Shown here: positions 1 through 11,664 of the stretch, piece after piece
Position numbering within the stretch: position 1 is the first letter of the stretch
How the letters are laid out: each line of letters opens with the position of its first letter
Notes under the pieces: generated by a model
Told to the model about the DNA's origin: nothing
Databases searched by the model: none
What the model saw: only the letters and a program-made list of their open reading frames with translations
Assembly (NCBI GenBank): GCA_008729055.1
Contig: SDUX01000010.1
Span: forward strand, 186,001-250,000
From: Pyropia haitanensis
Lineage: Eukaryota; Rhodophyta; Bangiophyceae; Bangiales; Bangiaceae
Reading direction: 5' to 3'
Length of the DNA: 64,000 nt
Made by a program: the position numbers and the translations under genes

Positions 1-985
1 CAGCGGAGGAACTGGCGGCGGAGCTCCGCCATCGCCTCCGTGTCCGCGGTGGGGCCCACCACCGCGTGCGCCTCGTAGGTGGCGCCGGTGGACGTGGCCT
101 GCCGGTCCAGAGCGAGGAGCTTGTTGCGCAGCACGGACCGCGCCTTGTCCCACGACACCGCCTCCAAAGAGCCGTCTGGCAGCCGCACCTACAATGTACA
201 AAAAAAAAAAGGACACGGCAAGGACAACAAGGAAGAGAACGGGTAACAACATGATTCAGAGGTGCCAAGGCACCAGTATGTCAGACGTCGGTGCCCCGTG
301 GGCTCTCCAAGAGGGCTCCAAAAAGAAACGCCAAGACTGTTGCAGAAGCGCGCATTCACCCAGTCGTCCTCGCACACCAGCGCCGACTTGCACACAAAGC
401 AACCGTTCCTGGACAGCACACTCAAGAAAAAGGCGACCCTCACCTCCGCCCACGTCACCCTCCCCCCTCCCCACAACATACCATCGGCGAGTTGAGGCGC
501 TGCCGCTTCAGGCCGTCGTACGAGAACCGCGCCTTATCCGAGATCCATTCCTCATTGACCTCCTCATTCAGCCGCGGCAGGATGCGCATCACCTCAGAGC
601 CGCGCGTGTACACCGTAATGTTCGAGCCGACGCCGTCCATCACGTCCACGGAGGGGGTCTCCTTGAGCTCCCACGGGCGCGAGGTGAAGGCGTACGGCTT
701 GGACGTTAGCGCGCCGACGGCGACGGCGGGGATCGTGGCGGTGGCGCCAAGCCGGAGGGTGGCCGTGCCGCTCGCCACGGGCGCCGCCGACGGCGCTGCG
801 GGCGGTGCCGCCGGGGTGCCCAGGCGGGGACCCGCGGCGGCACCCGCGGCGGCGGCGGCGGCGGCGGCGGTGGACAGCGCCCGGGCACCCGGCGGAGTCA
901 CGGGCCCGGTGACCCGCCGGGAGGCGCCCCAGCGGCCAGCTGCAGCTGCTCCCGCCGCGCGGCCGAGGGGGCGAAGCGCGCTCAT
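1..985 (-). CDS. NDUFS1: Complex I 75 kDa subunit, C-terminal half only, with its own mitochondrial presequence (partial)
   Basis: Two exons are visible: 985 down to 482 and 188 down to 1, where the gene leaves the window. The 293-nt intron (189-481) has a GTATGT donor, a T-rich tract and a TAG acceptor, and it joins the frame cleanly. Residues 1 to about 95 are Arg/Ala-rich with almost no acidic residues, as in a mitochondrial targeting peptide. They run straight into [15 protein letters not shown], then [30 protein letters not shown] and [11 protein letters not shown]. This is the conserved start of the molybdopterin-oxidoreductase-like domain of NDUFS1/Nad11, which normally lies near residue 250. 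Exon 2 continues with [10 protein letters not shown]. The N-terminal ferredoxin-like domain carrying the N1b, N4 and N5 clusters is absent, and the same-strand gene at 1508-2209 leaves no room for it. An in-frame ATG at 1063 would add 26 residues. I chose 985 because the presequence starts there. The role is peripheral-arm scaffold of NADH:ubiquinone oxidoreductase. Confidence 0.88.
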
Positions 986-1507
986 GGTGACGACGTGAGC
1001 ACAGAAAGCGGGGAACGGTGGCGAGGGGCGGCGGCCACCACACCGTCGCAAAACCGCCCGCAAAAGTGCGACAGAAACGGTCCGCGGCTACGTGAAAGGA
1101 CGATCCAGCGCTGGTCAACCAAGTCGCCAGCGGACGACGCCACACTACGGGCGATGGCGGGGGCGGGGGGCGTCGTCAAGGCGGCCACGATGGGCTCCCG
1201 CTTTGCCCAACATCGCGCTTGCCACAGCCGGAGACCGGGCCAACCTGACAAGTACGTAAATTTGGAAATCTCGACGTAGAGAAACACCAATGTTGTCTGT
1301 AGTTTTCAATGAACCACACGTGGGCCGCCCCTGTCCCTCCAGTAGGAACAAGACGCGCCGGGCGGCGCGGGTGCGGATGGCCGTGCTACAAGGACACAAG
1401 AGTAAATGTTTATATGCCATAAATGTATACACCCGACCAGCTACCTGACAATCCAAAAACGACACGCTTCTCACCAACGCCCACCACCGCAGCGCCCCGT
1501 GGGCAGC

Positions 1508-2209
1508 TCACAGAGCGCGGATGGTGTAGTAGCCGACGGGCGTCCCAAACGACGGGAAGCCGCGGTTCTGCAGCGAGAAAATGGTCGTCGGCGGCTTGGT
1601 CACCGCGTTGTCGGCGGTGTGGGTGCGGCCCGAGTCGGTGCCCGAGTCCCAAAACGTCAGCCGCCCCCACGCCTTTGGCACCCACCGCCCGTACTGGCAG
1701 ACGGGCACGTCGTGGAAGCCGGTGAACCAGTCGGGCGACGGGAACAGCATCGTCGCGCCGGACACGTACGTCGCGCCCGTCGCCGCGTCGGCGGTGACGC
1801 GCAGTACGACCGTCTCCACCCCGTCCGGCGTCGGCGCGTCGGTGCCCGCCCACGAGGACACGTGGCCCGCATGCTGGTACGCGGCGAGCTCCTCACGGAG
1901 TGGCGCCGGGTTGCCCGTCTCGGCGACCGTCTGGATGCCGGTGCGCGCAAACGCGCCGGGCGCCCACATCTGGTAGCGCGACGCGTGGGCGGCGACGGTG
2001 GGGGGCGAAAAATTGCCGCCCTCGGGGTACGAGCCGGGGTGGGTGCGGCCCGACCAATTGAGCTTGAAAGTCACCTCGTACTTACGAGTGCCCGCGCACT
2101 TGGCGCCGCGGTACCGGTAGCGGCTGGCGTCGCTGCCCGTCACCGCGGCGGCGGCGGCGACGAGCAGGGCGGCGGCAGCAGCCAGGCGGGTGACCATGTT
2201 GCCGGCCAT
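1508..2209 (-). CDS. Secreted spondin-domain protein
   Basis: Intronless, 233 residues. The chosen ATG (2209) opens a clear signal peptide: MAGNMVTRL, an Ala/Leu/Val core, then a small-residue cleavage region near residue 27. An upstream in-frame ATG would place a Pro/Cys stretch before it. The rest matches the Spondin_N fold: YEVTFKLNWSGRTHPGSYP at the start, then SRYQMWAPGAFA, GIQTVAETG and VSSW, then TMLFPSPDWFTGFHDVPVCQ, LTFWDSGTDSGRT and a C-terminal YYTI strand. In animals this domain occurs in F-spondin and mindin, where it binds matrix or integrin. In single-domain secreted proteins of bacteria and algae its role is unknown. Here it stands alone with no thrombospondin repeats, so a cell-wall or extracellular role is an inference. 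It is 522 bp upstream of the NDUFS1 start on the same strand and is probably transcribed separately. Confidence 0.85.
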   Translation of the reverse strand: MAGNMVTRLAAAAALLVAAAAAVTGSDASRYRYRGAKCAGTRKYEVTFKLNWSGRTHPGSYPEGGNFSPPTVAAHASRYQMWAPGAFARTGIQTVAETGNPAPLREELAAYQHAGHVSSWAGTDAPTPDGVETVVLRVTADAATGATYVSGATMLFPSPDWFTGFHDVPVCQYGRWVPKAWGRLTFWDSGTDSGRTHTADNAVTKPPTTIFSLQNRGFPSFGTPVGYYTIRAL

Positions 2210-3661
2210 GGTAGTGATAGAGGGAGGAGAGAAGGGGAGGTGGGCGGGGGGAAGAGCACAACAAGTGCAGGCGATAGGGGGGGGGAAGGGGGACGGTCGG
2301 CAAGGTGGGTGGGGACAGGCAGTCACCAGTGAGTGCTGGATGCGCCGGCGTCGGGAGGATGCTCGACTGTGGTGTGTGCTAGCTGCTGTGGGCGGTGGTG
2401 GGTTGAGACGGTCACAGATTCCCCACTACCCGGCGGGGCGGCGACACTCTTGTACCCGCCAGCCATGGCGGGCGGCCGTCGAGGAGCTCTCCACCTCCCC
2501 CTCCCCCTCCCTCGCCGTCCCGGGACAACGCACCGCGCGGCGCTACCGGCTGTAGCGGTCCTCGCTCCCGCCCCGCGGCGACACGAGGCCCGCCTACCCC
2601 CGTCGGCACGGGAGGGGGGGGGGAGAGGGAGGGGACGGCACGCTGACGGCGTCGGTCGTCCGCCGCCGCGCCTCGCCCGCCGCCCACCCAGCCTACACTC
2701 GCCGCCGATGCGTGGTCTTCTTTTCTACGATGGTAAGGAGGATGAGGGGGGGTGGGGGAATTGCATTGGGCGGCTGCGGTATCTATTGTTGTCACGGCGG
2801 GCGGGGACCCCACGGCGGTCGCACCGCAGGTGGACCGACCCGTTGTAGACATTGCGGTACATGCGTCGATGGCCTTTCATGTGGGCTGCGACGGTGAGGC
2901 GGTTCCCGTCGCGTCACGCGGAGAACGATGAGAAACGGTGGCCGACAGGCTGGCGGAGAAACCTTTTGGTGTCATGCAACTGGCGGGGTGCCAGGATGCA
3001 GAGGCATCCTCGTGACTTCACCCTCTGGGTGTAGAAAAGCGGTACGGGTATGCAATGAACAGCGACTGAGTCGAGTCAGTGTGCTATGACTATTCAGTGT
3101 GGATTCCGGAATGATCATCGAGAGGGTGAACGGAGTGCCCCCACAAAGGGGCCCGTCAACCGGAGTCTGGAGCGGAGCGGAGAGAAAAGCAAACAGACCG
3201 TCAACCCAGAGACAGACAAAGAGAACTTCGTCCCTCGTTGTGGTGTCGTAATAGTCAGACAAGAGCCCTCACCAACTGTTTTTTTTTTTTTGTCGTACTG
3301 ACGGCTAAAGGTCCGCTGAGGAACGCTCTGTGTCTGATGCTGCTGCACCTCCACTGGTAGGGTCGGCAGAGCAGATGGCTCTGCTTGGCGGATGAGGGGC
3401 AGCCACACAAGGCTCGCAGCCGCGGCGGTTCCACACGCCCGCCGCTGCTACGCGAGAGGCCCCGAGGGGCAACGCTTCATGGACTAGGTTTTTTCGCATG
3501 CTGCACTTGCCGAGACTCGGCCCCCGTTCAGACCCGACCTCCGCGGAGCGGAGCCCACCCTACCCGCGTCGCCAATGTCACCACGCAGGTCCACTGGGTC
3601 AGACCATCGGCGCTTGCCGAGTCGCTCGACGCCCCCAACCCCTACGCACACAGCGTCGCTC
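2210..3661. other. Intergenic, no supported gene
   Basis: No frame here looks like conserved protein. From about 2840 to 3360 base composition is more even than in the flanks, including a T run at 3280-3290. That fits promoter or untranslated sequence, probably of the spondin gene on the - strand. I see no repeat or RNA gene. Confidence 0.4.
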
Positions 3662-4901
3662 TAAGCCGCGCCTCCGCCTCGGCCACCCCCACCCGCAGGC
3701 ACGCCCACACCCCCCCCACCCACGCGTCCCACCCCCCCCCCCCCTACCATGGCGCGACCGCAGGCGCACCTCCATCCGCGCGTCCCCCCGCCGGTCGACG
3801 GTGCCCACCAGCGGCCGGCCGTCGAGGACAACCCCCAGCCGCACCGCCGGCCCGCCGCTGCCGCCGAGCCGCCGGTCGGGTGCCGTCACCGCCGCGCCGT
3901 ACGTGACGGAGAGGAGGGTGGTGAGGAGGGCGCCAACCTCGGCGGGCGTCAGCAGCGTGCACAGGGCGAGCGTCGACGCGGGGCAGGGCCACGCGTGGGC
4001 GGCGAGGAAGCGGCGTAGGCGGGGGTGGGGGGACCCTGGGGGGGGGGGGGGGAGGGGGGGGCCCCGCCCACCCCGTTGGCGCACGCCTTGGCAAACGCGG
4101 CGACGGTGGGGGGGCCGGCGGCGGCTCGCTTGGGGTGTCCCCGACGCGGCGTCACGCACCCGCCGGGCTCCGCCGTGGCACTCGGCGGCGGCCGCGGCGG
4201 CCGCGGCGGCCACCGCCGCGTCGCGGTCACCGCCGCCGCCCCCTGCGCGTCGGCACGCTCCGACCGGCAGTGGCGGCGGCGGCGGCGGCGGGCGTCGACA
4301 GGCGCATCCCGCGCGGCGGGCACCCCCCCCCCCCACGCTCCCCGCGGCGGTGTGCAGGGCGGGACGGGCGGCCGCCGCCGCCGCCGGCGGCCGCGTCCCG
4401 TCCGCCCTCCCGCCCGCCACGGGGAGCGGGCAGGCTGTGGTGGCGGCCGGCCGCGTTGGCCGCCACCGCCCGCCGCGGCGGGCCTGCCAACGCGCTGTCA
4501 CGCCGCGCCACGGTGGCCGCGGCGGGCGTGCCCGCCGCCGCCGCCGCGGCGGCGGCGGCGGTGGTGGCGGCGGCGGCGGCGGATGCGGCGGTGGTGGTGG
4601 TGGTGGCGGTGGCGGTGGCGGTGGCGGCCGCCGCCGCGACCGCCCGGTCGTGCTCGGCGGCGAGCCGCCGCGCGACGCCGTCAACGGCGGCCGCGACGGC
4701 GCCGCCCCACCCGTCGAGCGGCGGCTGCCGCGGCCGCGCGCGGCGCGGGGGAGACGCCCGCAGCAGCGGCGGCGGCGGCGGCGGCGGCAACGGTCGCGGC
4801 GGCAGCGTCGGCCGCGGCGTCGGCCGGGGTGTCGGCCGCGTCGTCGAGCGCGGCGGTGGTGGCAGCGCCAGGATGGCGGTGCGCGGGGGTGTAGCTCCCA
4901 T
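3662..4901 (-). CDS. Unidentified protein-coding gene, frame interrupted
   Basis: I do not recognise the product. Several - strand stretches have protein-like composition but lie in different frames. From the ATG at 4901 there is a Pro/Thr-rich start, then DGVARRLAAEHDRAVAAAA (about 4690-4620). Near 4110-4080 there is GPPTVAAFAKACANGV in a second frame. Near 3990-3790 there is TPAEVGALLTTLLSVTYGA, then RLGVVLDGRPLVGTVDRRGD, in a third. The last part is the most convincing: mixed hydrophobic and charged residues and no low complexity. It is followed by a Gly-rich tail that could stop at about 3662. C runs at 4039-4050 and 4321-4332 separate the pieces, so homopolymer errors could explain the breaks. 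Start, end and exon structure are guesses. No domain was identified. Confidence 0.35.
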
Positions 4902-7102
4902 GAGGCACAGGTGGCAACCACGTCAGGGGGGAAGGCTGGAGGGGGAGGGCAAGCCGGGGGAAAGGGGGGAGAGGGGGGGGGGAAAGTGCGGTGGAGGAGG
5001 GAAGCGCGCGGCCAGCGTCCGCCGCCGACACCAAAGTAGCCGGTGAGGGCGGAGCGGGGCGCTACGTCCCGCGTTACCCACAGCGGCGGACCGCCGCGTC
5101 ACTGTGTGAACGGCGCTGAGGAGGCACGCGGCGGGCCCGGGCCGGGGACACCACGCTACCAGCAGCCGCCGCACCCACGCGCGCCATCCCACGGGCGCGA
5201 CGGCCGCCGCGCTGGGCGGCCGGGGCGCAGACAAAGAGCGGCGAGCGGGGCACACGTGCGGTCCGCCGCCCCCCCCCCCCCCCCCCCCCCCCCACCTCCA
5301 GGAGGAGGAGCGCTCGTAGCAGACGCCGCGTGCCGCCCCCCCCCAGACCACGACCGCGGCCACGGCCGACGCCACGGATTGGCGGGAGCCGCCGTGTGGG
5401 CAAGACGCCGCCAGCGGCGGCGGCGCCGCCGCCGGGGCGGAGGAGAGGGGGCGCCGGCGGGGTGCGGCGCGTCGGCCGCCGCGGCGCGGCGGTGCACGCG
5501 GCGGGGGGCTGCGCGACGGCCGAGGGGCGGGCCGCCGCTAGAGGGCGGCGCGGCCGGGGGGGGGGAAAGCGCGGGGAGAGAGCCCGGGGGAGGGGGGGGG
5601 AGGGGATGCGCCGCGCCGCCGGTCGGCAGGGCCGTGGCGGCGGCGGCGGCCCGCGGCGGGTGTCGGCCGCGTCCGCGTCGGCCCACCCCGCCCCGCTCCG
5701 CCGCGGTCGCCAGACTCGCGGCGCCCCGCCGGCGGCTGTCTGCGGGCGGCCCGCGGGGGCGGGGGGGCGGCGGGCCACCGCGGTGGCGCGCTCCCGCCGC
5801 GGCGGCCGCCGCCACTCGCTGTGACTGGCAGGCTGCCGCGTCGCGTGACGCCGCGGCAGGGGGGGGGGGGGGGAGGCCACGATGGGGGGGGTCCACGAGA
5901 GAGCGGGGGGGGGGTCCACGAGAGCGCGGGGGGGGGTGGCGGCCGGTCGGCCGCGACGGCGGCCACGCGCGGCGCCATCTGTGGGGAGGCGATTGCCCCG
6001 GTGGCGGGGGAGGCGACGCGCGCGGCCGTGGGGGGGGGGGGTCCAGCCGCCGCGGCCGCCGCGCGGCACGGGCGGGCGCGGCGGCACGGATCCGAGACAC
6101 GCGGAGAGACACGACGGGGCGGGCCGCGGGGTGGCGGCCGGCGGACGCTTCCTTTCTTGGTGCGCGTCCCACCGGCAATGACCATGGGGCGGCCGACGCG
6201 GACCGCGGCGAGCCCCGCGTGGACCGCTGTGGCCGCTACGCCGCGCCGCGCCACGCCGCGCCACGCCGCGGCCGCGCCGCGCCACGCCACGCCGCGGCCG
6301 CGTCGGTCCGCCCCGCCGCGGCGCCGCGGCGTGGCGCGCCGGCCGGCACGGGCGGGGAGCAGACGGGGCGCGCGGGGGACCGCACCCCCCCGCCGCCGCC
6401 ACCCGTCCCGCGTCATGGCCGCCGCGGCGTGGCGGCGGCCGCCACCGTGGGGCCCACGCGGGGCGCCGCCACCCACCGCGGCGAGCCATCCCGCCGCGCG
6501 CCGCCGCGCGCCGCGGCGCTGCCGCCGGCCCCTCTCCGCCATCTCACGGGGTGGCGGACGACGCCACCCAGGCGGGGGTGCGTCGGGTAGGGATCCCGCC
6601 GCGAGGATGGAGGCGTGGGAGAGGGATGGCGCGGAGCGGGGGGCGGAGAAGCGCAGCACGCCCGAGCAGCGACGCGCAGCGCAGCACCCCCTTGCTCCCC
6701 CCGACTCCATCGACCCGGAGACACAACGCGGGCGTGCCTCGCCGCCGCGCCTCAACCGTGGGCGGGAGGGGGAGGTGCAGCCGCCGCCTCGCTGTCCGTC
6801 TGCCGCCGCCTCGCTGTCCGTCTGCCGCCGCCTCGCTGTCCGTCCGCCGTCGCCTCGCTGTCCGTCAGACGCCGCACCCGCCGCCGCGCCGCCACTTGGC
6901 CGCCGCGCCCGTCGCCGCGGTGGGCGACCGCGGCGGGCGCCGCACCCCCCGCCCCCCCCTTTCCTGTATCGTCCCAGACAGGGCTATGCAGGGGAAAAGG
7001 CCATCGACCCCCCCTCCCCACCCCACACAAACACAAACCTCACCTCCCAACCACCCAACCACGCTCCCGCCCCCCCCCCCCCCCCCACTCTCACCCAAGG
7101 AC
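4902..7102. other. Long GC-rich stretch without a recognisable gene
   Basis: All six frames stay open for hundreds of codons because stop codons are rare at this GC. None shows a domain or sustained non-repetitive protein. It contains C runs (5271-5292), G runs (5860-5872 and others), a run of GCCACGCC-type repeats at 6236-6300, and a 22-bp tandem repeat at 6780-6867. It lies downstream of the BAG6-like gene, so part may be its 3' region. Confidence 0.4.
6780..6867. repeat. 22-bp tandem repeat, four copies
   Basis: Four consecutive copies of GCCGCCGCCTCGCTGTCCGT plus two bases, the last with a few substitutions. The unit is not a multiple of three, so each copy reads in a different frame, which argues against this segment being coding. 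Confidence 0.8.
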
Positions 7103-8292
7103 CTACGGCCGCCCCCCCCACCGGCGCGTCGCCGCCGGCAGCCGGTCCGCCTCATAGTCTGGGTCCGCCGACAGGCGCGCGCGCAGCGCGGCGCCCAGCT
7201 CGGCCGCGTAGGCCGCGGCGAGTGGCGGCGCCGCCACCGCCGCCGCCGCGCGGGTGGCCGCCGCCGCGGGTGCGCCGGCGCGGTCCGCGGCGGCGACAAG
7301 CGCGGCGGCGGCGAGGCGGCCGGCGGCGGGCGCGTCCAGCGGGGGGGTCACGCCGCCCACCGTCGACGCGGCGGCGGCTCCAGAGGCGGCGGCGACGCGG
7401 CCGCCGCCACGGCGCCGCGCGGTGGACGGCGGCAGCAGCGGTGGCGGCTGTGTACTCCCGCGGTAGGCAGCGCTGAGCGGCCGCCGCCGGGTGGTCCGCT
7501 CCCGCCCCGCGTCGGCCGCCAGCGTCGCGCGCACCGCCGCGGCGGCGGCGGCGGGGAGGCCCGCCCAGGCGGCGCCGCCGCCGTCGCTGCCGGGGCCACC
7601 ATTCGGCGAAGCGGCGGCCGCCGGCGGGGGGGCGCGCCGCCCAGCCGCCACGGCTGAAAGTGGCGGAGCGGGGAGCGCCGCCGCCTCCGCCTCTGCGACG
7701 AGCTGTGCTGCCAGCGCCGCTACCTCGTCGCTGTCGCTGCTGCCGACGCTGCCGGCCGCGTCACGGTCGCCGCTCGCACCCGTCGCGGACGCCGACCCGT
7801 CCACGGCGGCCACGACCGCGGCGGCTGGCGGCGGCGGCGGCGGCGGCTGCGCGGCGGCGCCCATCTCGGCAGCCAGCGCCGCCAGCTCGTCGTCGCAGTC
7901 TGATGGTACGGACGGAGGCGGCGGCGGCGGCGACGGCGGCAACGACGGGGTGGCCCCGGCGGGGGACGCGACGGGGACGGCCAGCACAGCTTCCAGCTCC
8001 GCCAGCGCCTCCGCCGCAGGCGCCAGCGGCGCGGGCTGCGCCGCCGCCGCGGGGGCGCCCCGGTCAGCCGCGGCGGCAGCCCGCGCGCCGCCGCCGCCGC
8101 CGCAGCCGCCCGCCGCGGGCGGGGGTGGGGTGTCCAGCTCGGCGGCAAGAGCGGCCAGCTCCGCGTCCTCGTCCGTGCCGTCAGCGCCGGCAGCGCCGCT
8201 GCCGGCAGCCACGGCCGCCGGGATAGCGACGCTGCCGCCGCCGTCGCGCGGCCGTGCCACAGCGGCGGGAGCCGCGGCCGTGGCAACGGGCC

Positions 8293-8327
<35 letters not shown>

Positions 8328-9824
8328 CGCCCCCCCGGTGGCACCACGTCGCCGTCCAGCTCCTCCTCTGGAAACGCCTCATCTACCGCGTCTCCGCCCC
8401 CCCCCCCACCCGCGGCGGCAGCAGGTGCCCCCCCCGCCAGCCGCCGCCGCCACCGGTCGTACGCGAGTGCCACCCACGGCGCCGCCGCGGCGGCGGCCAC
8501 GTCTGGCGACACGCCCACCGCGGCCGCCACGCGCCGCGCAACGGCCGCGACGAGCGGCACGACGGCGGGCCAGCCGCCGGGCGCCGCGGCCGCGAGCGTC
8601 CACGCCACCTCCCCGGCCGTGTCGGCCGCCCAGGTGCGGAGGGCGGCGGCGGGGGGGACCGCCAGCGGCGGCGCCACCCCGCCCGTGCCGCCGCCACCGC
8701 CGCCGCCGCCGCCAGCAGCGGGCGACGCCGCCGCCGCGCCCAGCGCAGCCGCCAGCTCCCGCGCCCGCCGTCGGGCAACGCCGCCAAGGATGTCCCGCGC
8801 GCGGCGCGGCGACGCTGTCGTGGCGGCGGCGGCGGCGGCGGCACCACCACCACCACCGCCGCCGCCGCCGCCCGCAGCGACGGCCGTCTGGAACGCGGGG
8901 AGCGTGTCGAGGGTGTCCACCGCCGCGTCGACCGCGGCGCCCAGCAGCGCGAGGCCCGCGTGGCCCGCGGCACGCGGCCCAGCCGCCGCCGCCGCCCCGC
9001 CGCCGCCGCCGCCACTGCCACCGCCGCCGCCGCCGCCGCCGCCATCCCCAGCCGCCGCCGCCGCCCGCAGCAGCCCCCCAAGCGCAGACGCGCCCGCGTG
9101 GAGGAGGGCCCCCCCCTCCGCGCCGCCCGCGCCCGGCGTCGCCGCCACCGCCGCCGCCACCGCCGCCACCGCGGCGGGCAGCGGGGACGCCCCACCGCCG
9201 CCACCGCCGCCGCCGCCGCCGCGGCCACCCCCCCCCCCCCAAACACCGCCGCCGGTGGCACCCCCCCGCCCCACCCCCCCCCCCCAGGAGGGGTCAAGCC
9301 CACCCCACCGCCCCCCCCCCCCCCCCCCGCGGCCGGCCAAACCCGACAGCAGGCCGCTAAACCCCGACAGCACCGCCGCGAGCGACGGCGGTGGCGGCCG
9401 GCGCATCCCCCCCCCCCCCCACCACCCCCTCCACCACCCCCACCACCCCCGCACCACCCCCCCACCACCCCCCCCACCACCCCCACCACTACCACCAGCA
9501 CCGCCGCCACGGCGGCCACCAGCGGCGGCGGCGGCGGCCTCTCCCCCGCCCCCCCCCCCCCCCCCCCCCCCCCGGCGAGTGGCGGCACCCCCCCCCCCCC
9601 CCCACCGCGGGGGATGGCGCCGCCGCTCCCCCCCCCGCCGCCCCCCCGATGACGAGTGGCGGACGCCCGCGCCGAGCGGCCGCAGCGCGTCCGCCACGCT
9701 CCGGTCGTCGGTCGCGTCGGGCGGCGGCGGCCGCGGCGCCGCGACCGCCGCCGCGGCGGCGGCGGTGGCGGCACCCGCCGCGCCGCCGTCGGCAGCGTCG
9801 ACGGCCGTCGGGACGGCCGCTATG

Positions 9825-9898
<74 letters not shown>

Positions 9899-10351
9899 GG
9901 CGGCGTCACGGCCCGCCGCGGCACCCGCCACGGGCGGCGGCACCACCGCACCGTCGACGCGCGCGGCGTTGCGGTGGGTGACCCCCCCCCCCCCCCACCC
10001 CCCCCCCCCCCACCCCCCCCCCCCGGCGCAAGGGCACCACAACCACGTAGACGACCCCCCCCACGGGCGGCACCCCCGCCGCCGCCACGCGGGCGGCGTC
10101 ATCCGCGAGGACCCCCCCCCCCCAAACGAGCCGCTGCGCCGCGGCGGGCACGCCCGTCGCGGCGGTGATGGCCGCCTTGAGCTCCCCGACGCGCCCGTCG
10201 GGCGCGACGAGCAGCGTCGCGACGGCGCCGCCAAACGCCCAGACGGCGGATACGCGGAGGGGGGGGGGGGGGGGGGGAGCGCCGGGAGTCGGGGGGGGGG
10301 GCGCCGCCGGGGGGAGCGACCGCCGCTGGGTAGACCAAACGCAGACGCCAT
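7103..10351 (-). CDS. BAG6: BAG6/Scythe-like protein: N-terminal ubiquitin-like domain, long low-complexity body, BAG6-type C-terminus
   Basis: About 1,080 residues. The ATG at 10351 (MASAFGLP) is followed by a Pro-rich lead, then a ubiquitin-like domain at about residues 30-105: VSAVWAFGGAVATLLV, then GRVGELKAAITAATGVPAAA, QRLVWGGGVLADD and GGVVYVVVVPL. The body is Pro/Gly/Ala-rich with helical islands, for example RDILGGVARRRARELAAALG and TAGEVAWTLAAAAPGGW. The last 40 residues contain AAYAAELGAALRARLSADPD followed by YEADRLPAATRRW. These align with the end of animal BAG6, where a Tyr-x-x-x-Leu helix is followed by an acidic-Pro-x-Tyr stretch and an Arg-Phe/Leu-Pro motif. BAG6 holds tail-anchored and mislocalised membrane proteins after ribosome release and routes them to insertion or the proteasome. 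The ubiquitin-like part is in a different frame from the rest. The two shifts fall at the C/G runs near 10260-10277 and 9981-10023 and cancel out. Confidence 0.72.
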
Positions 10352-10946
10352 TGGCCGCCGCGCCGCGGCAGCGGGCACAGGCGGGGAGAGGGGGAGGAGG
10401 GGGGGCGCGCGGCGGGGACACGATGGGGACGGACGGCGCGGGGGGGGGGGGGGAGGGGGGGGGGGGCCGTGCGACGCGACGGGATGGGGTGGCGACGGGC
10501 GGGAGGAGCCGCCCGCCCGCCGCGGCCGGCCGCGCCCGCTGGCCGCGCCACCACCGCCGGCGGCGCCACCACCACCACTCCCGCCGCCGCCGCCGCCGCC
10601 ACCACCGCCGCCGCCGCCGACGGGAGGGGGGCACGGGCCGGCCGCCGCCGACGGGAGGGGGGGGGGGGCACTCGCCGGCCGCCGCCGCGGCGCGGCCGCC
10701 GGGGCAACCCGCGCGGGAAACCGGCGGCGGCGCGGCGCGCGGCGGCGCGCCGCGGCCGCGGGCCGTGGCCGCCGCGCCGGCGCGCGTCGCGGCGGCGGCG
10801 GCGGTCGCGGCGGCGGCGGCGCGGCGGCGGTCGCGGCGGCGGCGAGGCGCGGCGGTCGAGGCGGGGTGGGGTGCCGGCGAGGCGGACGGGGGGGGGGGGG
10901 GGGCGCCTGGCCGGCAGCGCGCGGGGCAAGTGGGCTGGGGAGGGGG

Positions 10947-10977
<31 letters not shown>

Positions 10978-11485
10978 GCACCACCACCGCGCTGGCAGCC
11001 GCGTGGCGACGTGGTGCATTCCCCGGTGTGGAATTGGATCGACATTTTCCGACGGGACGCGGACGAGTTGCATTGGGTGTTTGGGACGGATCCCAAGCGC
11101 TGGCACAGCGGCGCGGCGGCGACCCAACGGGGCGGGGTCGTACCTAACCCGAGAGTGGCCGCCTTCCAGTCCCCTCTGACGCGCGCCGCTCCTGCCCGAC
11201 TCGCCCTCGTATCCGACTCGCCCTCGCCCGCGTCCCGCTCGGCAGCCTCCGCGCCGCCGCCCCGCACCGCGTCGCGTCCAGCGGGGTGGCCGCGCCGTCC
11301 GCCACCCCGCGGCGGTGATCCCCCCCCCCACGCCGTGCCGCCGGCAGACGCGTGGCCGCCCCGTTGGGGCGCCGGCGCTCCCCTGCCCCCCTGCGGCCGT
11401 CCCCCCTCCGCCCCTTCCCCCTCCGCTCTCGCGCCGCCCCTTGCCCTCCCGTCGCCCCAACGCCAAGCCGCTGCGGCCGCCCGCC
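10352..11485. promoter_or_regulatory. Shared upstream region of the divergent BAG6-like and DUF3754 genes
   Basis: About 1.1 kb between two start codons facing away from each other. The centre (about 11000-11170) is less biased in composition than the flanks and is the likeliest promoter core. CT-rich sequence directly before 11486 resembles a 5' untranslated leader. No TATA box could be assigned. Confidence 0.35.
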
Positions 11486-11631
11486 ATGCGCGACCGCCGC
11501 GGCCGCCGCGGCAGCGGCGGCAGCTCCAGTGGCAGCGGCGGTACTGGTGGCGGCGGCAGCCGCGGCCATGCCGGCAGTGCCGCCGCCACCGCCGCCGCCA
11601 CGATGCCCGCCTTCCGCCTCCCCCCTGCCCC

Positions 11632-11664
<33 letters not shown>

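Noticed and set aside
3599..10987. Dozens of very long overlapping open frames on both strands (up to 1,200 codons)
   Set aside because: At this GC level stop codons are rare. Most frames are Arg/Pro/Gly/Ala strings that mirror a real gene or a triplet repeat in another frame.
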